A DNA stretch of 64,000 nt from positions 16,200,479 to 16,264,478 of the forward strand of contig JBCFYV010000012.1 in assembly GCA_039000515.1 (NCBI GenBank), read 5' to 3'. Positions 11,584 through 20,600 of this stretch are shown here, one piece after another. Within the stretch, counting starts at the first letter, position 1; every line of letters starts with the position of its first letter. Below the pieces are notes generated by a model that was given only the letters and a program-made list of their open reading frames with translations, did no database searches and had not been told where the DNA came from. A program made the position numbers and the translations under genes. Source of the DNA: Timema cristinae. Its lineage: Eukaryota > Arthropoda > Insecta > Phasmatodea > Timematidae.

Positions 11584-11907
11584 TTATAGCCTGAGCCAGT
11601 CATCAGTGTCGATCTTCTGCTCTGACTTGCGTTTCAGGTTAGTTCCAGCCTCACCGGCACGGTGCCGTAGAGCCTCTTTGAAAGGACGACGTTGATTGGC
11701 GACGTCGGAGAGCACGTAGATACCCGTATGAAGCGCCTTTTTGCTAATGGCCTTAGCGCCGCTTCTCAGCATCGGTACGACGCTTTTTAAAAGGCCGTTG
11801 AAAAAACTTCCTATCCCTTGCACGCGTTGATAGGGAACACCGTGGTAGATCTAAGATATTGCTTTTCCAGCCTGTTTGACGTAATATATATGGTAGGGAC
11901 AGTTCAT
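11584..11907 (-). pseudogene. pX-like virion core peptide
   Basis: A small basic protein of about 107 residues. The distal part, IGSFFNGLLKSVVPMLRSG followed by a KR-rich tail (NLKRKSEQK), matches the pX-like core proteins known beside the capsid gene of adintoviruses and Polintons. The hydrophobic/amphipathic Gly-Ser start and the basic C-terminus fit a DNA-binding or membrane-active virion peptide. The likely ATG is at 11907-11905 and overlaps the stop of the upstream penton gene (ATGA). An in-frame TAG at 11853-11851 breaks it after 18 codons. Confidence 0.7.
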
Positions 11908-12605
11908 GTTGAGCAGCGTCGAAAATGAAGATTCACGCACACTTTTCCAAACTCGAATGGTACAGGTTCACCCGTGTCTTTTCTTATATTGATTTCCAGT
12001 ACGGGCATGTAGTGCAACGGAGTATAACTAACAGTCTTATGTATGCCGTGAGATAGTTTATGTTGTTGATACCGATGATACGTAAAAGCGTTGAAACAAT
12101 GTCACCCACGGGCTGAGGATTGACGATATTCGTGTAGATGTAAATTTGCGAGGGCAAGCCTAATAGAATGTCGGCGGCATACAGTTACTTTGGGACTTTA
12201 TCAGATTAGTCTGAGGATCGAAACTGAGCTGTAGACTTAGTTGACTAGATAGAGCAAGCAGCTGTATATTTGGTGAAGAAGAAACAACGTTTAATTTTTT
12301 GTTAGGATTTGTGTACTTGAATGCAACATTTAAACGCCTCTACATCGTTTAGGATTTTGACCAATTAATTGATAGTGCTGTAATTTCCAGTCGGGATGTG
12401 ATCCTTGAATATTTATTCCACACCGTTATCGTCAACCTAGTTGTACCATATAATATTTTGGCCCTCGGGTACGGTGGTGAAAGAACATGGAAATTGGAAT
12501 TAGGTGAGAGTGACTTCTCACTATTCGTCGAGTGTAAGACGGTAGGGTAGTTGAGTGGTAAAATTCGCGAGGATATTTTTCAGGAAAAATCCCATATAGC
12601 TGTCA
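11904..12605 (-). pseudogene. Penton-like minor capsid protein
   Basis: The minus-strand text begins near 12585 with a block ending FTTQLPYRLTLDE, like the N-terminus of Polinton minor capsid proteins. It ends with VPFEFGKVCVNLHFRR just before TGA 11906-11904. That C-terminal strand pattern is typical of the single-jelly-roll penton homologue, which occupies capsid vertices. The middle is eroded by several stops and frame changes. The stop overlaps the start of the pX-like gene by ATGA, suggesting coupled expression of a compact viral-style operon-like block. Confidence 0.65.
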
Positions 12606-12633
12606 CTCGGCAAAGTGATGTAAATCTAGTCCT

Positions 12634-13684
12634 TCATGGTAGGGCGCTGACGTAACCGGCAGGAATCCAAGAATTAAACTTGGCCAGGTAAACTTTCCAC
12701 TGCATGCACACCTTTCTGGCGCCTTTACCCTTGACACGTAGTATTTTATCAACTTTAAAAGTTTCAGGAAGACGTATGCGTTGCAATTCGGGTTCGTAAA
12801 ACGTTCCCTCCACCTCCTTGCCATCAAGATCGGCCAGCCTGTAGACGACTGGTTGTCGCAACACTAAACTGCTGACTTTGAAAAGTTCTTCGCTCCAATT
12901 GCTCTCGTAGCCCTTTTCAGACAGTATTTTTGATTTGCTAATATGCACCGTGCCACTGACTGATTTTTGGCTTACTATTCGAGGTCAGACGCCGCTCACT
13001 GTAGAGATTATCTCTGACTTGAAGCACAATAGTTTCTGAAACGTCGCAGGCGCCATCTTGATACTGAAATGTTTTGTGCCATTGTAAGCGTCGACAAGAT
13101 CTTGGAGGACGTCCACATAGTGATACGTGTTATTTTTGGTAAAGTAGCGCCACATTCGCCCTTTGTGAGTTCTATTGAATCATTCCATATGCTTGCCTTC
13201 ACGTACCTATTATGATTGATGAAGTAATACACGCCATCTTGATTGATAAGTTTTCGGATTAGACGTGCCATCAACTCTGTCCCCTTGTACGTCTGTAAAC
13301 TTAGAGGTTTACGTCCACTTTGTTCGAATATGCCCCGAAAGGATTTCTTACGACGCTCCCAGTCTTGGATGGAAGCGTCCTCGCTCAGACCATCTTTCTA
13401 AACACCTCGATGACGGTGAGTAAGTACACGGAACCGTCGTTGTATTTTCTAAGACTGCACATATCGATGAGATCGGTTTGCCAGAGACCTTCAATATTTG
13501 ACACAACATACGTGTTACGTGGAAACTTTTATATCACAGGTTTGTGTAGCGTATAAGCGTCCTACGCATGAAGAAATTCCCGTACTTTTCCCGGATCTTT
13601 CTTGGACGCCTTTATGAGTGACGCGACCACTGCAAACCCCGTAGGATGAGAAGTCTCGTAGTAAATGTCGGCTAAACGGACCAT
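12634..13684 (-). pseudogene. Polinton integrase (rve core plus chromodomain-like end)
   Basis: DDE integrase that inserts the element into host DNA. It starts at ATG 13684, overlapping the upstream stop in a TAATG arrangement, with an N-terminal helix-rich block (FAVVASLIKASKKD). A TAG near 13560 interrupts it. The rve core is then spread over more than one frame (13560-13010), with the typical block around a basic NRYVKAS stretch. The C-terminal part (12948-12634) has GTFYEPELQ and KVYLAKFNSWIPA, the SH3/chromodomain-like tail of Polinton integrases, ending at TGA 12634-12636. With multiple breaks it is presumably non-functional. Confidence 0.82.
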
Positions 13685-13980
13685 TAAGCTCGGAACGGCA
13701 GCCACCTGTTTTCGCCCACCCTTTTCAGTTTCTTCTTCTTAGGGCGTTGTGACGGTGCAAATGGTTGGGGTACGGGCGTTGGAGCTCTAATGGGTGCCAA
13801 ACCTTTTGGATTTACAATAAATTCTTTCGGAACGTTTATTTCTTGAAGTGCCGGGAGAAACTCTCGCCACCCCGACGGCTCGCAGTGTCTTCTTTCTCTG
13901 ACCAGATCGTTTATTAATTCAACATTATTGGATCCACGGTGAAGCGTATTTGTTGAATAAGAAACAGAGGACACCGCTGA
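13684..13980 (-). CDS. Hypothetical Polinton protein, Pro/Lys-rich C-terminus
   Basis: An open minus-strand frame of about 96 codons whose TAA overlaps the integrase start. It has a charged N-terminal half (NDLVRERRHCEPSGW), a proline-rich linker (APTPVPQPFAP), a lysine run (PKKKKLKR) and a short C-terminal tail. The basic patch could be a nuclear localisation signal (inference). The true start is unclear because no ATG precedes it; the frame may begin at a GTG-like codon or be truncated. No family match was recognised. Confidence 0.45.
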   Translation of the reverse strand, partial: SAVSSVSYSTNTLHRGSNNVELINDLVRERRHCEPSGWREFLPALQEINVPKEFIVNPKGLAPIRAPTPVPQPFAPSQRPKKKKLKRVGENRWLPFRA

Positions 13981-14039
13981 TTAATGGGGCTAAAATTAAG
14001 GGCAAAAATGATCCTCCTTTCTTAACGAGTATTCATCTA

Positions 14040-14355
14040 ATTCTTTCAGCACTCTCCTCGTTTGGCCAGCTTGCGCAATACCTGCTTATGAGCACGTAGC
14101 TTTGTCTTCTGCGCATTTTTCAACAGAACACACATTTTTTGAATTGTTGTAGGCACATTCGCAAACAGTGTCAATCAGTTTCTTGTCTGCCGTTTTCAAC
14201 AAGGTGACAAGTTGCTGCCGGTTCATGCGATGCATCGCACGCAGCAGAGGGGCTTGCTTCAGCACTTTGGACGCACGGTTATGAAATGATCTGTAATCGG
14301 GAAGGGTTGGTGTCTTTATAGCTTTTGCGTGGTAGGTACACGCAGCACCCGACAT
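14040..14355 (-). CDS. Small conserved Polinton ORF (RQQLVTLLKTADKKL)
   Basis: The minus strand carries LLRAMHRMNRQQLVTLLKTA followed by IDTVCECAYN, a pattern I recognise from a short protein that recurs in Polintons of many animals, usually near the ATPase or integrase. The family has no established function. The 89-codon frame begins at ATG 14355. Its first third may really be the frame-shifted C-terminus of the ATPase. The expected downstream HKxVLRKLA-like block follows in a different frame near 14060-14090, so the 3' end is eroded. Confidence 0.5.
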
Positions 14356-14356
14356 T

Positions 14357-14692
14357 TGTGTGGTTTTTATATTGAACCATTCGGGTGTACCTTGCTTGAA
14401 ATCTTACAATATATTTATATATATAGCCGTGGGGAGTACCTGTAGCATCAGCGTAACCTTCTTGTAAAGCACGGGGGTTTTCAGGACATACCTGATGTTC
14501 AAAGTGTAGAATCTGAGCTTTATCCCTGGGATTTTTAAAAAGCACGATATAGTGCGCGTTTAAGGAAATGTCTCTTTGACCCTTGCCTTGGTGGAATATA
14601 TTTTGTGTAAGATACATGACGGTAATGTTTTGATGTTGGCATCCTTTGGTGAAAAGATCGACGATCACTTCGTTGGATTCACGCATCAGGAT
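14357..14692 (-). pseudogene. Packaging ATPase, C-terminal half (split gene)
   Basis: FtsK/HerA-type ATPase that pumps DNA into the capsid. This segment encodes ESNEVIVDLFTKGCQHQN, then VMYLTQNIFHQGKG, SLNAHYIVLFKNPRDK and ALQEGYADATGTPHGY. These are the sensor and C-terminal blocks of the Polinton ATPase. The tail is frame-shifted near 14400. Upstream it is cut off from its Walker-motif half by about 1.2 kb of inserted DNA (14693-15926), so the gene is physically disrupted. Confidence 0.82.
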
Positions 14693-15926
14693 GTAACGAG
14701 TTACACGAAATATCAATGGGTCAACACTCACCAACCCAGGGGGCCGCTCTCAGAAGACCATCACACAGCACAAAAACTCTATCACTGACCTCCGCTCTCC
14801 GAAGTAATACTGAACAGACTGAGCGACGCGCCCGACTTGACCAACTGCAAGAATCGAACACGTGTCCAGCCAGCCGAAGAAAGAAGAGAGTTCCGTCTCC
14901 GGCCGCGCGCAGCATCTGGGCGCTTCGATATTGTTCTCGAAGCAACTCATTCCTTCGATTGTTATGTTTCTCCTACCTTCCATCTCCTTCGATCCTACCC
15001 CCACTCTGGGAATTATATTTTGTATATATACGGCTACGCCGGGGACGTAAGGTCACTTACTACCCCACCTTCTTGTGGATAAGAGGTGAGAACGGCGACC
15101 TAGGTCTTGGGGATTATTATTATTATTATTACATATCTTAAATTTCAGTTTCGGCGTCATGGGGGGCATTCTTGTCAAAATTATCATTCTGGTTCTTAAA
15201 ACCTGATTATTGTGTTATTGTTGAAACTTGCAATGCCATGCGCTTACCGCGGCATGTAGAGTGGCCGTCGCCCTTCGTCACCCGCCTAAATTTGGGGTCC
15301 AAGCCCAAACTTTATTTGTTAGTTATTTAAGTAATTATTGTTTATGGTTAAAGCACTGAGAGTTTGCCTGTAAATAAGACTAGCTGGTTAAACGACCAAG
15401 GAACTAAGGTTCATAAAGTTACGGTCCCGAACTGGGAGTTGTTATTTTATTTTGGGCCCGACACGTTTAGTGTGTTTTGACTCTCCTAAGGAGGTTTCAT
15501 GTTTGTTTACTTATGTTATCTAATAGACCCCGATGGTTAACGGAGAGGTGCGCTTCACGCACAGATTGTGCTTTCTTAATTATTGTAATATTGTGTTTTT
15601 CTTACAATAAATTTATATTATTATTATATTATTATTAGCACCGCGTCTTACTACCCGTTCGGATTATACGCTCTTACGCTAATGTGTAATAGTAGGGTGA
15701 TTGTGAGATGAAATGAAGGACCTACAGTTTAACGTGGAATCCGAACCACGGTGGAGGCCTGGCATTCCCCACATTCACAAGATAACTTGTCAGAGGTGAA
15801 GAAAGTGTTTGGTAATCAGATAAATCTGTGCCGGGACCGAGGATTGAACCCCGGCCACCAGCATAGAAGTCGACACCTTACCCCTAGACCGCCAGGTCAC
15901 CTTTTATATTGTTCAACCAGGTAACA
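14693..15926 (+). mobile_element. LTR-like insertion splitting the ATPase gene
   Basis: The insert starts tgtaacgag and ends ggtaaca, a TG...CA arrangement with a short imperfect terminal inverted repeat. It contains a TATA-like stretch (tatatatacgg near 15027-15037) and a late polyadenylation-type aataaa near 15606, in the order expected for a solo LTR of about 0.96 kb once the nested SINE is removed. The internal base composition (GC-rich 14740-14940) differs from the flanks. No clear target duplication was found, so the LTR label is an inference from shape. Confidence 0.5.
15629..15901 (-). repeat. SINE family 1, full length, nested in LTR-like insert
   Basis: On the minus strand the copy shows the family 1 head (box A with ctagggg, box B with ggggttcaatcctcgg), the body and the shared tail, ending in an ATT microsatellite. 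It lies inside the LTR-like insert, so it jumped in after that insertion. Three layers of elements are therefore stacked here. Confidence 0.9.
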
Positions 15927-15957
15927 TTCTTGCCTGATTTTCAGTCTTCCTCATCCT

Positions 15958-16236
15958 TTAGATAAAGGGGGGTGGAGGGGTTGCAAGGTCGTCCAGGACA
16001 ATCAGCTGTCGAGATTCATTACAGGTGTCATCCATTTCCGGCAAATCCTTACAGAATATGATGCAAGGGCTTGACCCATCTTGTTCGAATCCCAAAGCAT
16101 TATACCAGGTGATTTTATCAAATTTAATGTCACCCATTGTGTCCAAGTGACGGATAAAATCGGCTATAAAATGTGACTTTACACAGCTGGAAGGGCCGCT
16201 AATGACGGCTGAAAATGGATGTTTCAAATTGTCCAT
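15958..16236 (-). pseudogene. Packaging ATPase, N-terminal half with Walker motifs
   Basis: The frame starts at ATG 16236-16234 with a short leader and HPFSAVISGPSSCVKSHFI, the P-loop of the Polinton packaging ATPase. The usual GK(S/T) glycine is replaced by valine (VKS), which would be expected to harm nucleotide binding. Walker B is RQLIVLDDL near 15985-16010. After it the frame runs into unrelated sequence and a stop, where the inserted elements begin. The continuation of the protein is at 14692-14357. Confidence 0.82.
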
Positions 16237-16335
16237 AATGTTTGAGACTGAGCTTATAAGTTAATGAACTTGTATTTATTGGATATAAGGGAGGGGGTTG
16301 TAGACGTTAAAACACAAACTTAACAATTTTTATAA

Positions 16336-16925
16336 TATGTACTCACACAAATAAAAGTTGCTCGCACCATGAAAAGTAAATTTGGAATATTTATTTACAT
16401 AAATAAAAGTTTTTACAGCCATGAAAAGTATACATGGAATATTTATTTACACAAATATTTTTTTTTTTACAAATATATCTCACATAGTGAAAAGTATACT
16501 TGTAATATTTTTTTATTTACACACAAATAAAAGTTTTATAAATATGGCTCACTCTATGAAATGTGTATTTGGGATATTTATTTACACAAATAAATGTTTT
16601 TACAAATATAGCTTGCACCCCAAAAATTATACTTGGAATATTTATTTACACAAATAAAAGTTTTACAAATATGGCTCGCACCATGAAAAGTATACATGGA
16701 ATATTTATTTACACAAATAAACGTTGATACAAATATATACCACACCATCAAAGGTATACTTAGATTATTTATTTACACGCAAATAAAAGTGTATACAAAT
16801 ATATCTCACACCACGAAAAGTACAATTGGAATATTTATTTACAAACAAATAAAAGTTTTAGAAATATGGCTCACGCCATGAAAAGTATAACTTGTATATT
16901 TATTTACAAAAATGATAGTTATAGA
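16336..16925. repeat. Tandem array of about 64-bp units, nine copies
   Basis: Each unit contains gaatatttatttacac, aaataaaagttttac, aatat(g)gctc and ccatgaaaagtatac. Recurrence points of the 'tgaaaagta' word fall near 16370, 16422, 16489, 16555, 16619, 16683, 16746, 16812 and 16877. The spacing is about 52-67 bp. The units diverge from one another. The array separates the ATPase and polymerase genes, the only long non-coding block inside the element. Confidence 0.85.
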
Positions 16926-17380
16926 ATATATCTTACACCTTGAAGTAAATTATGGAAACAATAATCTATTTCTTGAACTCGTAGTGGGAATAGTGGTCTT
17001 GGTATTAATTTACAAAGTCCAGTCTAAAGAGTATTTGAATATATGTACACAACCAGATTGTTTCAACTTAAAATATTTACAAGGAAAAAGATAAAATTGA
17101 CTAGAATTAAAATATATACAAACAACTAATTTTATTTAACTAGAAATAATCAGGTAGGCAAGGATTGTACTTACGGATACATAAATATAAAAAAGTATCC
17201 TGGGTGCACAAAATAAATCAATAAAAATTATATGCGTGTTTTCATGCAAAAAATAAATAAAATATATAGAAAATAATCTCAAATATTTGAAAAATGTTAT
17301 GTCAGTGGAACTGTTTAGAGTAAAAGAGAAGAAAGTGATTAATAAGCCCGTCTAAATAATCACCTTTTAGTCGTGGCGAG
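16926..17380. other. AT-rich spacer after the tandem array
   Basis: The stretch is AT-rich between the array and the 3' end of the polymerase gene. It contains several aataaa-like words (for example near 17211 and 17255), but none can be assigned as a used polyadenylation site. No coding frame is supported. Confidence 0.4.
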
Positions 17381-17384
17381 TGCG

Positions 17385-20300
17385 TTTACAAGGACTTTGA
17401 TACCCAAACGTCTAAGTATGATTATAATCGGTTATCCGACGTTTGGTATACATGGGCCGGTAGACTTTAGTCTACGAAACGATAGATACAGTCGCAAGAC
17501 CTTTTCTTACAATTTTTTGCGTTATCTGTATGTATCTTTCCGCGCCCTTTTCGGTGACCATTGCTTTCAAAATGTCAAAATTAACGTTGTTTCGGTTGTC
17601 GTAGTTTATGGTGATCCCGCGAACCTTGCAAACAGTTTTTGTTTTGGCAGCATCATCACGAACAAAAACTCTGTACGCGTAATTCTTGGGACCGCCAGAT
17701 ACAAAGGCGCTAATATAGCTTCCCGGACCGTAATCTTGAAGTTCATCAGTGAGGTCACCTAAAAAGTCTACGGTCGGTGGATTCCAATGGCCGGGGCGTT
17801 CTGTTAATAGAACGCTATCCGTATCGTGATACAAAACGCGGTCCCCCAATTGTTCAAGGATGCTGTATAAGTGCAACCTAGCCACAGCAGTCGTGTATCC
17901 TGCCACCGCCACACTCGTGTTAGGGCTAGGGCGCAACGCGTCACGCGCATCCTTGTAATCGAAGAACATATCCTCATGATTAACATCAATGACGCTTTCC
18001 ACGGTGATGTACGGATTCGTCAGGTACTTGTAAATGCTCTGATATTCTTTGACAACGACTACGTGTGGTAAATCGGGTCTTTGCCCAAACTTTCCCCATA
18101 GTGAATTTAAAAAGAGTTTAGCCAGAGTGGGGAGACCAAAGTTTTTACAAATAGAACTGAAATCTAGTTTTATACCTTTCCTTTACTCATAGTTTTGAAT
18201 GTAAGCTAACTTCTCATCTTGTGAGGTACTTACTCTGGCCATCCGCCGTCTTCTTGGCTGACTTTCAAAAAAAGTATCAATGTATCCGTGAAACAATCTA
18301 CCAAAACGTGTCTGACGATCGTAAACGATACATTGTTTTCCCACACTTTGTGTACGGCCTCACCGATGTAACCTTTCTCGACAGGTTTCCAGATCCCGTC
18401 AATTGCCTAGACGCATGTCAAAGAATGCGTCCCTGGGACTGAGGGGCTCCTTGATAACCACCTCTTGCCAGAGTACAAATTGTTTCAAGTCCTTGTTTGT
18501 GCGTTTCATTGGATTAAACGTACACTATAACATCTCTACCACCATGTAACCATCATTCTTATACTTTTCCACGCAAGCCATGGTCGCTTCATAGCACGTT
18601 TCCATGATCTCGTGGCGACTGTTTTTGATAGGTGTGGTCCTGTCAGGATAAGATAGAGGGCACCCGTGCCAATAACAGCCCCAAAAGTGGAAGAAGGTGG
18701 TGGTATCTCCAGCTTTAACAACGCTGTCTACACGTTGCCCTAACGGGCTGTTACCCGTATGAAGGATAGAGAGACCGTGTTGGAGGGCCTCCCTGAATAG
18801 CCATTGTACGGCGACGTGCGACTGTTTGTCTGCACACCAGTAGCCACCGTTAGGCATGATACCGACGGTATTCTCCTTAAAATACTTCGGTGGTAAACCA
18901 ACATGCCCACTCCTGCTATCGTATAAGCCTTTCTGAAAGAATCTACCTTTGATTTTTCCATAAGCATGTCTCTAAACTTTAGGCAGGCCTTCCATAGCAT
19001 CTCTACAACTTTCACGCAATATATTTTCAACCCGCGGTTAAAATCAAAGACATAATTTTCTTTGAACAGCGCGTCATACCACTTTTAAAATGGCTCCTTT
19101 CCCTCAACCGACATCTCACCTATGCCGTAGTCCGCTTTTTCTTTTTTATTGAAAGAATGGGGGAAATATCCCTTAGCCAAACCCTCGTCCAAGCTGAATG
19201 TTTTGGGCATCTTGGAAATGACATCGGGAGAAAATTCGACGAATCTATAAAATGGAGTGGGCCGTAACGCATGGACATGATTTTACCACCGTTCATTAGG
19301 AGCTCTGGAGTCAATATTTTAACCTCCATCATATATTTTAAAATAAAATTCTCATCCTAGCCCTTCACATTATGGCCTAGGAGGCTGATGTCCTTAAATT
19401 TGGTTGCTTTAATTTCTCTATAAATCCGAAAAATTGGGCCATTGTGGCATCACCCTTGAATATGCGAGTCCTATCACCCCCACATTCAGCGCAATGATGG
19501 CCATTTACATCGATATGAATGCAGGCCTTGCAACACGTCTGCACGGCACAGAGGTTAGGTTCGTGAAAGTACATATTGACCGCACCTTGAAGAAGCGTTT
19601 TTTGTCTGCATTCAAAATCATAGAATACAAACATGAATTGCTCTTTTACAGTGATGGTTTGGATGGGGCCTGCTTCATATAGTAGGAATGACCAAAAGCA
19701 CGATATGTATCGCATACTCTACAAAAAGTCTCATAACACCTAAGTGGATAATTTTGTTTTATCAAACTGAAAAATTGCCAGCATACTTCACAAACCTTTT
19801 TGACATCACAGATCGACATGTGACCTCTGTAAAAACCTGTACGTTTATGGTTATAAAAACATGTCTGGTTTGTGAACAAACGCCCACAGTCTTTACAGTT
19901 CACAGTTTGACCTCCACTGCAGACCGCTTTAGAGTAGAACTTTTTGCATCATGATTCAAATTTGTGCTTGTTTTTATCATTGAACGGCACTCGCGGCAAA
20001 AGTACACGAATTTAAACGCGGCTGTCAATGATGTTAGGACATCAAAAGGTTTTGCTTATCCTCGTGAAAATACAAATCAATTTAACCCTTAAAGGAATGT
20101 TGGGTAGGAGTAGGCCACTCATATAGGACCTGCCTCCCTCAACGTTCCCTAACACTGTGATTTTGTATTCGGAGAGGTATGTTTGAAATTATTTCAGCTG
20201 AGTTAGCCCACCACCTTTCACAAGATTCAAATGGGCATCAGGGCATAAATCTTCTGCTTTGTATTTTGAATAGAACGACCAATTTTGATTTGTTTAGAGG

Positions 20301-20600
20301 TGTTCACGTCCATCCATCCTGGTTCTTATTTAATGCCACATATATCCTTGGTGACAACCAATGCATGGCCAAGACAAAGTGTATCATCGCCATTTTGAAT
20401 CGTAATGATTCCTTTGTTATTACGGCTATATGTGCTAGCGAGAGTGAGTTTATCACATTTATGACTACCCCTCCCACGCGGCTCTTTAAAGTGGTGTAAC
20501 TTGACACACAAGGGGGACGAATTGAGGAACTAATCATTGCTTTGTAACACTCACTATACACCATAAAACACATCTTGCGCGTCAAGTTTATCTGCCCGGC
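17385..20600 (-). pseudogene. Protein-primed DNA polymerase B (Polinton POLB)
   Basis: Replicative polymerase of the element, minus strand, broken across many frames. In order it shows DDTLCLGHALVV (N-terminal block, near 20370), a Cys/His-rich zinc-binding-like segment (19900-19760) and FYDFECRQ, the exonuclease I motif (near 19610). It continues with HTGNSPLGQRVDS and FWGCYWHGCP (near 18670), FLKVSQEDGGWP (near 18250), NSLWGKFGQ (near 18095), and YHDTDSVLL, motif C with the two catalytic aspartates (near 17825). A C-terminal TKRR block lies near 17430. The best preserved piece is 18002-17472. The size (about 3.2 kb) fits the family. No motif A was readable. It is inactive as it stands. Confidence 0.88.

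Noticed and set aside
14716..15141. Plus-strand 141-codon frame ending in a tyrosine run
   Set aside because: The tyrosines come from a TTA/TAT microsatellite, and the frame lies in the LTR-like insert with several overlapping alternative frames.
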